From Eutrophocola sp964503965 (GTDB lineage: Bacteria > Pseudomonadota > Gammaproteobacteria > Pseudomonadales > Pseudohongiellaceae): 64,000 nt of DNA. The translations under genes were made by a program, and so were the position numbers. Under the pieces are notes generated by a model. The model was not told the DNA's origin and searched no databases. It saw only the letters and a list, made by a program, of their open reading frames with translations. Within the stretch, counting starts at the first letter, position 1; each line of letters starts with the position of its first letter. The stretch lies in contig CAZDCK010000013.1 of NCBI GenBank assembly GCA_964503965.1, positions 1 to 64,000 on the forward strand, written 5' to 3'. This document shows, piece by piece, positions 16,996-26,198 of this stretch.

Positions 16996-18807
16996 ATGCG
17001 AACTCATTACTGTGGCGAACTCAACGAAAGCCACATAGACCAGACTGTTTCCCTTTGTGGGTGGGTCCATCGCCGCCGTGACCATGGTGGCGTCATCTTC
17101 CTGGATCTCAGGGATCGGGATGGCATCACGCAGGTTGTCTACGATCCTGATACTGAGGAAAGTTTTGCCCGGGCGGAACAGGTTCGTAATGAATTCGTTG
17201 TCAGGGTCCAGGGGCGGGTAAGGGCCCGTCCCGAAGGTACGGATAATACGGATATGCCAACGGGCAAGATTGAGGTACTTGGCAAGGAGCTGGAAATACT
17301 CAATGAGGCGGACACACCGCCATTTCAGTTGGATGAACATATGGCGGTACATGAAGATATTCGCCTGCGTAATCGTTTCATTGATCTGCGTCGTCCTGAA
17401 ATGCTCAATAAGCTAAGGATGCGTTCACAGATAACAAGCAGTATCAGGCGGTATCTGGATGAAAATGGCTTTCTTGATATCGAAACACCGATACTGACGC
17501 GCGCAACACCGGAAGGCGCACGAGACTATCTAGTGCCAAGCCGTACCCATGGCGGCAAGTTCTTTGCATTGCCGCAATCCCCCCAGTTATTCAAGCAATT
17601 ACTGATGGTATCCGGTATGGATCGCTACTATCAGGTGGCCAAGTGCTTCCGTGATGAAGACCTGCGTGCTGATCGTCAGCCTGAATTTACGCAAATCGAT
17701 ATTGAAACCTCGTTCCTGGATGAGGAACAGATCATGACTATTTCCGAAAACATGATTCGCGAGGTATTCAAAACACACCTGGATGTGGATCTACCCGAAT
17801 TTCCGCGCATGACCCATGCAGAGGCAATTGACAAATATGGTATCGACCGTCCCGACCTGCGTATTCCCATGATACTGGTGGATATTGCTGACCTTATGAA
17901 AGACGTCGAATTCAAGGTCTTTAATGCCCCGGCCAATGATCCGGGTAGCAGAGTGGTGGTTCTCAAAGTTGATGGTGGTGCGGAACTGTCCAGGAAACAG
18001 ATTGATGATTACACCAGTTTTGTAGGCATTTATGGCGCCCGGGGGCTGGCCTGGGTCAAGGTAAATGATGTTGATGCCGGCGTCGAAGGGCTGCAGTCAC
18101 CTATTCTGAAATTCATGCCCGACGATGTCATCAGTAACGTACTTGAAAGAGTGGATGCAAAAACCGGGGATATCCTGTTCTTTGGTGCGGACAAGGCCAG
18201 TATTGTCAATGAAGCCATGGGCGCCCTGCGTGTCAGGCTTGGCGAGGACCTGGGTATGCTTGAGCAGGAATGGGCTCCTCTCTGGGTGGTCGACTTCCCG
18301 ATGTTTGAATATGATGAAAAGGACGACAGCTATACGTCCGTCCACCACCCGTTCACGGCACCTTCCTGTTCACCGGAAGCACTCCAGGAAAATCCGGGTG
18401 AAGCGCTCTCCAGGGCTTATGACATGGTTCTCAATGGTACCGAACTGGGTGGTGGATCTATTCGTATCAACAAGCCGGATATGCAGCAGGCCGTATTCAA
18501 GGCATTGGGCATAGGAGCAGAGGAAGCCGAAGAAAAATTCGGGTTTTTGCTGAACGGTCTTCGCTATGGCTGCCCGCCTCATGGGGGTATTGCCTTCGGT
18601 CTCGACAGACTGGTCATGATGATGACCGGGTCCCAGTCCATACGTGATGTTATTGCTTTTCCGAAAACACAATCGGCAGGATGCCTGCTCACAGACGCTC
18701 CAGGCGAGGTCAACAGCAAGCAACTGCGTGAGCTCAATATCCGTCTCAGGGAGATTCCCGGTGCGGATAAGGCTGTGACAGAAAAATCTGCTGACAAGGA
18801 TGCCTGA
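16996..18807 (+). CDS. aspS: Aspartyl-tRNA synthetase
   Basis: A class IIb synthetase of 603 residues with an N-terminal OB-fold anticodon-binding domain (about 1-110), motif 2 around Arg219 (CFRDEDLRADRQPEFTQ), a bacterial GAD insertion (about 290-410) and motif 3 at GLDRL (535-539). It charges tRNA-Asp. Whether it is the discriminating type or also charges tRNA-Asn cannot be decided by eye, and gatCAB is not in the window. yebC follows after 94 bp. Confidence 0.97.
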   Translation: MRTHYCGELNESHIDQTVSLCGWVHRRRDHGGVIFLDLRDRDGITQVVYDPDTEESFARAEQVRNEFVVRVQGRVRARPEGTDNTDMPTGKIEVLGKELEILNEADTPPFQLDEHMAVHEDIRLRNRFIDLRRPEMLNKLRMRSQITSSIRRYLDENGFLDIETPILTRATPEGARDYLVPSRTHGGKFFALPQSPQLFKQLLMVSGMDRYYQVAKCFRDEDLRADRQPEFTQIDIETSFLDEEQIMTISENMIREVFKTHLDVDLPEFPRMTHAEAIDKYGIDRPDLRIPMILVDIADLMKDVEFKVFNAPANDPGSRVVVLKVDGGAELSRKQIDDYTSFVGIYGARGLAWVKVNDVDAGVEGLQSPILKFMPDDVISNVLERVDAKTGDILFFGADKASIVNEAMGALRVRLGEDLGMLEQEWAPLWVVDFPMFEYDEKDDSYTSVHHPFTAPSCSPEALQENPGEALSRAYDMVLNGTELGGGSIRINKPDMQQAVFKALGIGAEEAEEKFGFLLNGLRYGCPPHGGIAFGLDRLVMMMTGSQSIRDVIAFPKTQSAGCLLTDAPGEVNSKQLRELNIRLREIPGADKAVTEKSADKDA

Positions 18808-18901
18808 AGACCAGGTTTTTGATAAAAAGTACATTCAGGCAACACCTCATCTCCAGAGGTAAACAGAGGGTATATCGAGAGTAAGCCAGTAAGGAGAAAC
18901 A

Positions 18902-19657
18902 ATGGCAGGTCACAGTAAATGGGCAAATATCAAGCATCGCAAAGCAGGGCAGGATGCCAAGCGCGGCAAGATTTTTACCAAGATTATTCGTGAGCTAACC
19001 GTCGCTGCCCGACAGGGTGGCGGTAATATTGCTGACAACCCGAAACTCAGGGCTGTAGTGGACAAGGCCCTAAGCGCCAATATGACCAAGGACACTATTG
19101 AGCGTGCCATTGAGAGAGGGGCGGGAACTGCTGAAAACGACAACCTTGAAGAATTGACCTACGAAGGCTATGGACCGAGCGGTATAGCAGTTCTGGTGGA
19201 AACACTGTCTGATAATAAAAACCGGACTGTAGCCGAGGTCAGGCACTGTTTTTCCAAAAATGGCGGCAATCTGGGTACCAATGGCTCTGTGGCGTATCTC
19301 TTTAATCGTACCGGTGTTATCTCCTATGAGCCTGGAGTCGATGAGGAAAAACTCATGGAAGTGGCTTTGGAAGCCGGTGCCGAGGACATTATTAATCATG
19401 ATGACGGCAGTGCGGATGTACATACTGCTTTCGAGACTTTTGGTTCGGTGAAAGATGCCCTTGATGGAGCCGACCTGGAATCTGCCAATGCTGAGGTCAC
19501 CATGCTGGCCAGCACCGAAGTAGATGTCGATGCTGGCGAAGCGGAAAAACTCATGCGTCTTGTAGAGCAACTGGAAGATCTGGATGATGTCCAGAATGTC
19601 TATTCCAACGCCAATATTTCTGATGAGGTCATGCAACAGCTGAATGAAGCCCCCTGA
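18902..19657 (+). CDS. yebC: YebC/PmpR-family protein
   Basis: A YebC/PmpR-family protein (also TACO1-like) of 251 residues. It starts with the invariant MAGHSKWANIKHRKAGQDAK and contains TYEGYGPSGIAVLVE and NRTVAEVRHCFSKNGGNLG. Members have been described both as DNA-binding regulators and, more recently, as translation factors helping ribosomes through proline stretches. An SD-like AAGGAG lies just before the ATG. The gene sits between aspS and ruvC as in Pseudomonas. Confidence 0.95.
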   Translation: MAGHSKWANIKHRKAGQDAKRGKIFTKIIRELTVAARQGGGNIADNPKLRAVVDKALSANMTKDTIERAIERGAGTAENDNLEELTYEGYGPSGIAVLVETLSDNKNRTVAEVRHCFSKNGGNLGTNGSVAYLFNRTGVISYEPGVDEEKLMEVALEAGAEDIINHDDGSADVHTAFETFGSVKDALDGADLESANAEVTMLASTEVDVDAGEAEKLMRLVEQLEDLDDVQNVYSNANISDEVMQQLNEAP

Positions 19658-19715
19658 GCGCTCGGTATTCCCCAACAAGGCTGTTAACATTCACCTTTCA
19701 CAAAGGAGAATGTCG

Positions 19716-19762
19716 CCACTCCTCTGTAATCCAGTGGTGGTGTGTTACCACTCCTGTAATCC
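19716..19762 (+). repeat. Short imperfect direct repeat in the ruvC leader
   Basis: CCACTCCTCTGTAATCC (19716-19732) recurs as CCACTCCTGTAATCC (19748-19762), lacking one CT. Between them AGTGGT (19733-19738) can pair with ACCACT (19747-19752). The element lies 25 bp upstream of the ruvC start. Confidence 0.6.
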
Positions 19763-19786
19763 TAACGGGCTTCTTCAGGGAAATTG

Positions 19787-20314
19787 ATGAGTGTCATTCT
19801 AGGTATTGACCCCGGTTCCCGACTCTGTGGCTACGGTCTTATCCAAGCCAGGGGGAACGCGCTCTCCTATGTTGCCAGCGGTGTTATAAAGGTAGGAACG
19901 CTGGATTTCCCGAAACGACTTCATACTATTTTTACGGATCTGAGTGAAATCATCTCCGAGCATCATCCCGATGCAGCAGCCATTGAAGAGGTGTTTATGG
20001 GTAAAAATGCCTCCAGTGCACTCAAGCTGGGACAAGCACGGGGCGCAGCAATCGTTGCCTGCACTGACAAGGGCGTTCCCGTCTCTGAATATGCAGCACG
20101 CAAGATCAAGCAGGCGCTGGTAGGAAAAGGACAGGCAGAAAAGAACCAGGTCCAGCACATGGTCAAGTCCATGCTGGCGCTGTCCAGTGTGCCCCAGGAA
20201 GATGCGGCAGATGCCCTTGCCGTAGCCATTTGCCATGCGAATACAGAAAATACTCTCATCCGTATGGCAGGGACCCGAAATGGCAGGCGAGGCAGACTCC
20301 GGATTGATGAATAA
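19787..20314 (+). CDS. ruvC: Crossover junction endodeoxyribonuclease RuvC
   Basis: The Holliday-junction resolvase, about 175 residues, dimeric and cytoplasmic. The RNase H-like core shows the first catalytic Asp8 in GIDPGSRLCGYG, the AIEEVFMGKNASSALKLGQARG helix with catalytic Glu, and the C-terminal EDAADALAVAICH acidic residues. The ATG at 19787 is preferred over the adjacent in-frame TTG at 19784. It is first of the ruvC-ruvA-ruvB series, with gaps of 43 and 23 bp. Confidence 0.97.
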   Translation: MSVILGIDPGSRLCGYGLIQARGNALSYVASGVIKVGTLDFPKRLHTIFTDLSEIISEHHPDAAAIEEVFMGKNASSALKLGQARGAAIVACTDKGVPVSEYAARKIKQALVGKGQAEKNQVQHMVKSMLALSSVPQEDAADALAVAICHANTENTLIRMAGTRNGRRGRLRIDE

Positions 20315-20357
20315 TGGAAATAATTGAGATGCAGGCGAATACAGGTGAACATAACAT

Positions 20358-20978
20358 ATGATTGGCAGAATTAGCGGGCTACTGCTTGAGAAGGATAATC
20401 AGCAGGCATTGATAGATGTTCAGGGTGTCGCCTACGAAGTGGATGTTCCCCTGAATACCTTTTTCGACTTGCCTGAACCAGGGGCACCCGTGACCCTGCA
20501 TACCCATTTTATTGTGAGGGAGGATGCCCAGTTGCTCTTTGGTTTCCTGAAGGAACAGGAGAGAGGGCTGTTTCGCCTGCTTATCAAAATCAATGGTGTT
20601 GGACCGAAACTGGCGCTGGCCATGCTGTCCGGCATGGCGGTGAGTGATTTTGTCCGATGTATCCAGCAGGATGATGTCAATGCACTGGTCAAGATGCCTG
20701 GCGTTGGTAAGAAAACAGCGGAAAGACTTATTGTGGAAATCAAGGATAAACTCAAATCCTGGGATGGGATGGCAAGTGAGGACCTGTCAGGTGAGCCGGT
20801 GACTGTCTCCGGGGATGACAGAAGCCTGGAGGAGGCGGAGACAGCTTTGATTTCACTGGGTTATAAGCCCCAGGAAGCCAGTAGGGCAGTCATTGCTGCA
20901 GCCAAAATACTTGAAGAATCCGGTCAGGTACCTGATAGTGAAAGCTTGATCAGGTCAGCCCTCAAAAACATGAGCTAA
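20358..20978 (+). CDS. ruvA: Holliday junction DNA helicase subunit RuvA
   Basis: RuvA binds the four-way junction and loads RuvB. The 206 residues show an N-terminal OB fold (MIGRISGLLLEKDNQQALID), two helix-hairpin-helix motifs (INGVGPKLALAML and MPGVGKKTAERLIVEIKDKL) and a C-terminal domain III (EEAETALISLGYKPQEASRA) that contacts RuvB. Length and motif order are canonical. Confidence 0.97.
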   Translation: MIGRISGLLLEKDNQQALIDVQGVAYEVDVPLNTFFDLPEPGAPVTLHTHFIVREDAQLLFGFLKEQERGLFRLLIKINGVGPKLALAMLSGMAVSDFVRCIQQDDVNALVKMPGVGKKTAERLIVEIKDKLKSWDGMASEDLSGEPVTVSGDDRSLEEAETALISLGYKPQEASRAVIAAAKILEESGQVPDSESLIRSALKNMS

Positions 20979-21001
20979 GTCACCGGCAGAGTTTCCAGAG
21001 T

Positions 21002-22060
21002 ATGCGAGAAGAAGACAGAATTATCAGCGCCGGTGACGCTACCGGTGAAAATCACCATGATCATGCTATTCGGCCAGGTAAACTTGCCGATTACGTGGGC
21101 CAGGAGTCGGTCAAGGAGCAGATGGAGATTTTTATCAAGGCTGCCAGGAATCGTGGTGAAGCCCTTGATCACACCCTGATTTTCGGTCCTCCGGGCCTGG
21201 GGAAAACAACCCTGTCCCATATTATCGCCAATGAAATGGGCGTTTCCATGAAAAGCACAGCCGGCCCGGTTCTTGAAAAAGCCGGGGACCTGGCGGCCAT
21301 GCTAACGAATCTCGAAGAAGGAGATGTGCTTTTTATTGATGAAATACATCGCATGAACCCGGCAATCGAGGAGATACTCTATCCCGCGATGGAGGACTAT
21401 CAGCTTGATATCATGATTGGTGAAGGGCCGTCAGCACGCTCGCTGAAACTGGAACTGCCTGCATTCACGCTTGTTGGTGCCACCACGAGAGCCGGACTAC
21501 TGACCTCGCCATTGCGGGACCGCTTTGGCATTGTCCAGCGACTTGAGTTTTACACCATGAAAGAACTCGCCAGCATTGTGAGGCGCTCTGCATCCATTCT
21601 GGACATTGAATGCGATGATGACGGGGCGGTGGAAATTGCCCGTCGCTCCAGAGGAACTCCTCGCATTGCAAACCGTCTATTACGTAGGGTGCGTGATTAT
21701 TCCGAAGTGAAAGGAGATGGCAGGATTGCAGGAGAGATTGCTGCAACAGCCCTGGATATGCTCAGTATCGACAAAAACGGGTTTGATCACATGGACCGTC
21801 GTCTGTTGATGACCATGATCGAAAAGTTTGAGGGTGGTCCTGTCGGAATAGAAAGTATTGCGGCGGCAATCAGTGAAGAGAGGGGAACCGTTGAAGATAT
21901 TCTTGAACCTTATCTGATTCAGCAGGGTTTTATTCAGCGTACACCAAGAGGAAGAATGGTCACACAGTTTGCTTACAGGCATTTCGGACTGAAGACAATG
22001 GCTGCAAGTGAAGACCTGTTCAATGAGGAAAGTCCGGGAGAAACCGGGTCCGGAGAATAA
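21002..22060 (+). CDS. ruvB: Holliday junction branch-migration ATPase RuvB
   Basis: The hexameric AAA+ motor of branch migration, 352 residues. Visible are Walker A GPPGLGKTTLSHI, Walker B LFIDEIHRMNP, the sensor/arginine-finger region GATTRAGLLTSPLRDRFG, and the C-terminal winged helix with RTPRGRM. It closes the ruvCAB block. tolQ follows after only 67 bp, without the ybgC gene often found there. Confidence 0.97.
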   Translation: MREEDRIISAGDATGENHHDHAIRPGKLADYVGQESVKEQMEIFIKAARNRGEALDHTLIFGPPGLGKTTLSHIIANEMGVSMKSTAGPVLEKAGDLAAMLTNLEEGDVLFIDEIHRMNPAIEEILYPAMEDYQLDIMIGEGPSARSLKLELPAFTLVGATTRAGLLTSPLRDRFGIVQRLEFYTMKELASIVRRSASILDIECDDDGAVEIARRSRGTPRIANRLLRRVRDYSEVKGDGRIAGEIAATALDMLSIDKNGFDHMDRRLLMTMIEKFEGGPVGIESIAAAISEERGTVEDILEPYLIQQGFIQRTPRGRMVTQFAYRHFGLKTMAASEDLFNEESPGETGSGE

Positions 22061-22127
22061 TACGGCGGCTGTTCATCGAAAACTATGGTGAGCGACACCA
22101 AAGACTGAGGAGTTTAAGAGGTATCAG

Positions 22128-22826
22128 ATGAATGAATCACTGAGTTTATGGAGCCTGATCATGAATGCCAGTTGGGTGGCCCAACTGGTTATGCTCAGTC
22201 TGTTTGTCATTTCAATCATGTCATGGGTGATCATTGGCCAGAAGTGGATCATTATTTCTGATGCGGAGAAGGAAGTTCTCAGCTTTGAAAAAAGGTTCTG
22301 GTCAGGGATGGATCTGAGCCAGCTTTACCGTGATGGTTCGGGAAAGCAAAAGGGCAATACGGCGGCAATTGGTATGGAAAACCTGTTCCGTTCCGGATTC
22401 AAGGAGTTCACCCGTTTGCGCCAGCAGCCGGGTATAGACTCTGATGCGGTGATGGAGGGTGCACAACGATCGATGCGCGTGGCCCTGGCAAGGGAGGAAA
22501 AAGTCCTGGAAAGGCACCTCCCGATTCTGTCCACGGTAGCCTCTGTCTCTGTCTATCTGGGGCTTTTTGGCACGGTGTGGGGGATCATGAATACTTTTGT
22601 CGGATTGGCTAACCAGAGCCAGGCCAGTCTGGCGGTAGTTGCACCGGGAATTGCCGATGCCCTGTTGGCGACTGAGATGGGCCTGTTTGCTGCTATACCG
22701 GCAGCCATCGCCTATAACCGGTATGCGGCCAAGGTTGACTCAATAATTCATAGTTACATGACATTCACGGATGAGTTTTCCAGCATACTCCACCGCCAGG
22801 CCCATACGCGCCGGGTGCAGGAGTGA
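22128..22826 (+). CDS. tolQ: Tol-Pal system proton-channel subunit TolQ
   Basis: An inner-membrane protein of 232 residues with three transmembrane helices, homologous to ExbB/MotA. With TolR it uses the proton motive force to drive TolA during outer-membrane constriction. The conserved central region VYLGLFGTVWGIMNTFVGL and the GLFAAIPAAIAYNR helix are present. It has a good SD (GAGGAGTTTAAGAGG region) and overlaps tolR by 4 bp. Confidence 0.95.
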   Translation: MNESLSLWSLIMNASWVAQLVMLSLFVISIMSWVIIGQKWIIISDAEKEVLSFEKRFWSGMDLSQLYRDGSGKQKGNTAAIGMENLFRSGFKEFTRLRQQPGIDSDAVMEGAQRSMRVALAREEKVLERHLPILSTVASVSVYLGLFGTVWGIMNTFVGLANQSQASLAVVAPGIADALLATEMGLFAAIPAAIAYNRYAAKVDSIIHSYMTFTDEFSSILHRQAHTRRVQE

Positions 22827-23263
22827 GTTACATGGACAGGCCCCGCCGTCGAAAACAAATGGCAGAGATCAATGTGGTGCCCTTGATTGACGTTATGCTG
22901 GTACTGCTGATTGTATTCATGATCACGGCGCCATTGATTACCCAGGGAGTAAAGGTTGATTTGCCACAGGCAGATGCCGAGCCGGTTGAGGACAATGATC
23001 AGCTAACCCTGGTGGTTTCCATCAATGCTGATGCTGAATACTTCATCAGCCTTGGTGAGGAGGAAGACCCCCAGCCGGTATCCCTTGAAAGTATTGCTGA
23101 TGATGTTGGCAAAATACTGAATCAGAACCCGGCTGTTCCTGTTTTTCTTGAAGCTGATGCATCTATCAATTACGGTCATGTGATGAGCCTGATGTCCACC
23201 CTGGCCTCTGCCGGGGCCGACAATGTCCGGCTGATCACTCAGCCGCCCTCTGCCGGGAACTGA
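22823..23263 (+). CDS. tolR: Tol-Pal system protein TolR
   Basis: An ExbD-like single-pass protein of 146 residues. The transmembrane segment MAEINVVPLIDVMLVLLIVF carries the proton-pathway aspartate. A periplasmic domain follows and ends in the conserved sequence around VRLITQP. Translation starts at GTG 22823 overlapping the tolQ stop (GTGA), or at ATG 22832. Confidence 0.94.
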   Translation: MSYMDRPRRRKQMAEINVVPLIDVMLVLLIVFMITAPLITQGVKVDLPQADAEPVEDNDQLTLVVSINADAEYFISLGEEEDPQPVSLESIADDVGKILNQNPAVPVFLEADASINYGHVMSLMSTLASAGADNVRLITQPPSAGN

Positions 23264-23288
23264 TACTGGAGCTATTGCACTCCTGGTC

Positions 23289-24137
23289 ATGAAACAAGTC
23301 ATGAAGAAATTTCATCCGATGGCATTGTTACTAAAATTTGAGGGATACCCTCCTGCAGTGATCGCCTCGCTTTTTCTGCATGGCTGCCTGCTTCTGTTCA
23401 TTCTGGGCAAGTCTGTGGATGCATCTGATTTTGTGAGCATCGAGGATCCGGTCATTGTTACGGCTACAGCTATCGATGTTAATCCGCAGAGACTCAGGCG
23501 TATCGAGCGAATTGAACGGGAGCAGGCCCAGGCTGCAGCAGCCAGGCGTCGTGAAGAGGCTGCCTTAAAAGAGCGCCAGGAGAGAGAGCAGCGGGAAAAT
23601 GCGGCCCGGGAAGCACGGGAACGCGAGCAGCAGGAAGCCAGGGCACGGGAAGAGGCTGAGCGACGTCGCCAGGAAGAATTGGCCAGGGAGCAGGCTCGCG
23701 AGGACGCGGAAAGGGAGCGCCTGGCAGAGCAAGCCAGGGCAAGAGAGGCTGAACAGGCTCGCAGGCAAGAAGCTGAAAGGCAGGCAAGAGAACAGGCCGC
23801 CCGGGAAGCGGAGGCAAGCCAGATAGCCAGTGAAAACCTGTTGGTTGCCGAGTATTCTGCCAAAATACGCCAGATTATTACGCAAAGCTGGCTGATCCCG
23901 CCCAGTGCCCGCAACGGCATGAGTGCGCTGGTAAGGCTGCAGCTGGTGCCCACGGGTGAAGTGGTTGGGGTGACTGTTGTTCAGGGTAGTGGCAATGCCG
24001 CTTTCGACCAGTCGGTGATACAGGCCGTGGAGAGAGCCGAACGGTTCTATGAACTGCAGGATCTCGACACGGCTGTTTTCGAGCGAAATTTCAGAACATT
24101 TGATTTGTTATTCAGACCAGAGGATTTATTGCGATGA
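23289..24137 (+). CDS. tolA: Tol-Pal system protein TolA
   Basis: TolA spans the periplasm and links TolQR to Pal and TolB. One N-terminal membrane helix (about residues 17-37), a long charged alpha-helical domain rich in Arg, Glu and Ala (about 60-185), and a C-terminal TolA domain (about 190-282, ending FDLLFRPEDLL) are visible. At 282 residues it is shorter than the 421-residue E. coli protein because the helical domain is shorter. It overlaps tolB by 4 bp (ATGA). Confidence 0.93.
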   Translation: MKQVMKKFHPMALLLKFEGYPPAVIASLFLHGCLLLFILGKSVDASDFVSIEDPVIVTATAIDVNPQRLRRIERIEREQAQAAAARRREEAALKERQEREQRENAAREAREREQQEARAREEAERRRQEELAREQAREDAERERLAEQARAREAEQARRQEAERQAREQAAREAEASQIASENLLVAEYSAKIRQIITQSWLIPPSARNGMSALVRLQLVPTGEVVGVTVVQGSGNAAFDQSVIQAVERAERFYELQDLDTAVFERNFRTFDLLFRPEDLLR

Positions 24138-25456
24138 ACAGAAATGTCATGCGGGTTGCAGGCTCGGTCATTTTCTCAGCCTGGTGTCTATTGTCTACCC
24201 TGGCTTATGGGCAGCTACAGATCGTGATTACCCAGGGGGTTGATGATCCCGTACAGATCGCCATTGTTCCGTTTGAGTGGACCGGTTTCGGTGTGCTGGA
24301 TGACAGTATTTCAGATATTGTCGGTAACAACCTGCGCAACAGTGGTGAATTCGCCCCGATTCCTGAAGCTAACATGCTCAGCAATCCCCATGAACAGTCA
24401 GAGGTATTCTTCAGAGACTGGCGATTTCTGGCTGCTGATTACCTCCTTGTTGGCAAGATAACTGAATCGTCGAGTGGGGCGATGCAGGTTCAGTATGAAT
24501 TTTTCGATGTGCTTCGGGAGCAGCGTCTCCTTGGAGAGGTGTTGTCGGGTACACGGAACCAGCTGCGGGATGTTGCCCATGCCATCAGCGATAATATTTT
24601 TGAACAGGTAACGGGAGTACGCGGGGCATTTGCGACGAAACTGCTTTATGTGACCTCCCAGCGAATCAATCAGGAGCTGACCAATTATCAGTTAAACATG
24701 TCAGACGCCGATGGGGGGCGTCCCCAGGTACTGCTGACATCCCAGGAGCCGATTATGTCACCTTCCTGGTCTCCGGATGGCAATCGGATAGCTTATGTTT
24801 CTTTTGAATCGACGCGTCCGAGAATCTATATTCAGGAGGTCAGCACCGGTGCACGCGAGCAGATGACTGATTTCAGGGGAATCAACAGTTCCCCCAAATT
24901 CTCACCAGACGGGACCAGGCTCGCCATGGTGTTGTCTAAAGACGGTAATCCGGATATTTATGTGATGGATCTTAGAACCCGCGATCTGCGCCGTGTGACA
25001 AACCATTTTGCCATTGATACAGAGCCCAGCTGGACGCCCGATGGAGAATCCCTGATCTTTACATCAGAAAGGGGAGGCAACAACCGGCCCCAGATTTACC
25101 AGGTATCACTTGATACTGGGTGGGTTGAGCGGCTGACATTTGAGGGAACGTACAATTCCAAGGGTGCCATGCTTCCTGACGGGGTTAATCTGCTAATGGT
25201 TCACCGATATGACACGCGTGATGAGTTTCACCTGGCCATACAGAATATAGAGCGGGGTACAATACGGGTGCTCACGGATACTTCTCTGGATGAATCTCCC
25301 AGTATCGCGCCCAATGCCAGTATGGTGATTTATGCCTCAAAAGCCGGTAATCGAGGGATATTAAACGCTGTTTCCATTGACGGACGAGTCAAGTTCCAGC
25401 TACCATCCGCGCAGGGTGATGTGAGGGAGCCTGCCTGGTCTCCATTTTTTGAATAA
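24134..25456 (+). CDS. tolB: Tol-Pal system periplasmic protein TolB
   Basis: A periplasmic beta-propeller protein of 440 residues. A signal peptide (about 1-27, ending LAYGQ) is followed by an alpha/beta domain (about 30-165) and WD40-like PD40 repeats marked by PSWSPDGNRIAYVS, PKFSPDGTRLAMVLS and PSWTPDGESLIFTS. It binds Pal and TolA. The gene overlaps tolA; pal follows after a 139-bp gap. Confidence 0.96.
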   Translation: MNRNVMRVAGSVIFSAWCLLSTLAYGQLQIVITQGVDDPVQIAIVPFEWTGFGVLDDSISDIVGNNLRNSGEFAPIPEANMLSNPHEQSEVFFRDWRFLAADYLLVGKITESSSGAMQVQYEFFDVLREQRLLGEVLSGTRNQLRDVAHAISDNIFEQVTGVRGAFATKLLYVTSQRINQELTNYQLNMSDADGGRPQVLLTSQEPIMSPSWSPDGNRIAYVSFESTRPRIYIQEVSTGAREQMTDFRGINSSPKFSPDGTRLAMVLSKDGNPDIYVMDLRTRDLRRVTNHFAIDTEPSWTPDGESLIFTSERGGNNRPQIYQVSLDTGWVERLTFEGTYNSKGAMLPDGVNLLMVHRYDTRDEFHLAIQNIERGTIRVLTDTSLDESPSIAPNASMVIYASKAGNRGILNAVSIDGRVKFQLPSAQGDVREPAWSPFFE

Positions 25457-25595
25457 ATACATCATATTCACAATAAGTTATTGCCACAAAATATGTTAAT
25501 GTCGCAATAAGGTATTGTTTTCAAGGCACAAATTATAGAGAATTAGCGGGTTTTTAACCCGGCATATGATCGCATAGTGAACTAGAGGAGTAGGT

Positions 25596-26138
25596 ATGCA
25601 AACTCATAACGTATTCAAACTTGGAATGGCCCTGCTGTTAAGCCTGACACTGGCGGCTTGTGCTTCAAACGATACCGATGACATGGGCGGTTCCGATGGA
25701 ATGGACTCTTCCAGTTCCTCCAGCGGTGGAATGTCCGGTGGGTCTGCTACCAGCCAGGGTGCAGGAGCCAATGATGGCCTGACTCCGGCTCAGATTCGTG
25801 AACGCGATAATGCCCTGTCAACAACAGTATTCTATTTTGAGTTTGACCGTTCAGATCTTAGTGCTGAGGCGCGGGCTGCACTGGTTCATCATGCGAATCA
25901 CCTGAAATCCAACCCTTCCGAGCGTTATCGTCTGGAGGGTCACGCCGATGAACGCGGTACCCGTGAATACAACCTTGCACTTGGTGAACGTCGTGCACAG
26001 GCTGTTGAGCGATACCTTCAGGTACAGGGTGTCTCTTCCAACCAGCTTGAAACAATCAGCTACGGTGAAGAAAATCCTGTTGATCCAGGCACTACCGAGT
26101 CCGCTTACGCACGAAACCGCCGGGTAGAAATTCACTAA
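25596..26138 (+). CDS. pal: Peptidoglycan-associated lipoprotein Pal
   Basis: An outer-membrane lipoprotein of 180 residues. The lipobox LAAC has the lipidated Cys22. A Gly/Ser-rich linker (about 25-60) leads to an OmpA-like peptidoglycan-binding domain with FYFEFDRSDLS, GHADERGTREYNLALGERRA and AYARNRRVEI. A clear SD (GAGGAG) precedes the ATG. The 139-bp leader contains a 6-bp hairpin (CGGGTT/AACCCG at 25547-25561), and a separate promoter in the leader is likely. Confidence 0.96.
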   Translation: MQTHNVFKLGMALLLSLTLAACASNDTDDMGGSDGMDSSSSSSGGMSGGSATSQGAGANDGLTPAQIRERDNALSTTVFYFEFDRSDLSAEARAALVHHANHLKSNPSERYRLEGHADERGTREYNLALGERRAQAVERYLQVQGVSSNQLETISYGEENPVDPGTTESAYARNRRVEIH

Positions 26139-26160
26139 TTACCAGAACAGTGAGAAAATA

Positions 26161-26188
26161 AAGCCGGGTTCGCCCGGCTTATTTTTTT
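26161..26188 (+). terminator. Intrinsic terminator between pal and cpoB
   Basis: An 8-bp stem AAGCCGGG / CCCGGCTT with a TTCG loop is followed by ATTTTTTT. It ends 10 bp before the cpoB start codon, and the GGGGT that would serve as the cpoB ribosome-binding site begins right after the T tract. It may act as a partial terminator that lowers cpoB expression relative to pal. Confidence 0.9.
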
Positions 26189-26198
26189 GGGGTAGAAA

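Noticed and set aside
23494..23953. Long open frames opposite and alongside the tolA helical region
   Set aside because: They arise from the repetitive Arg/Glu/Ala codons of tolA and have no independent support.
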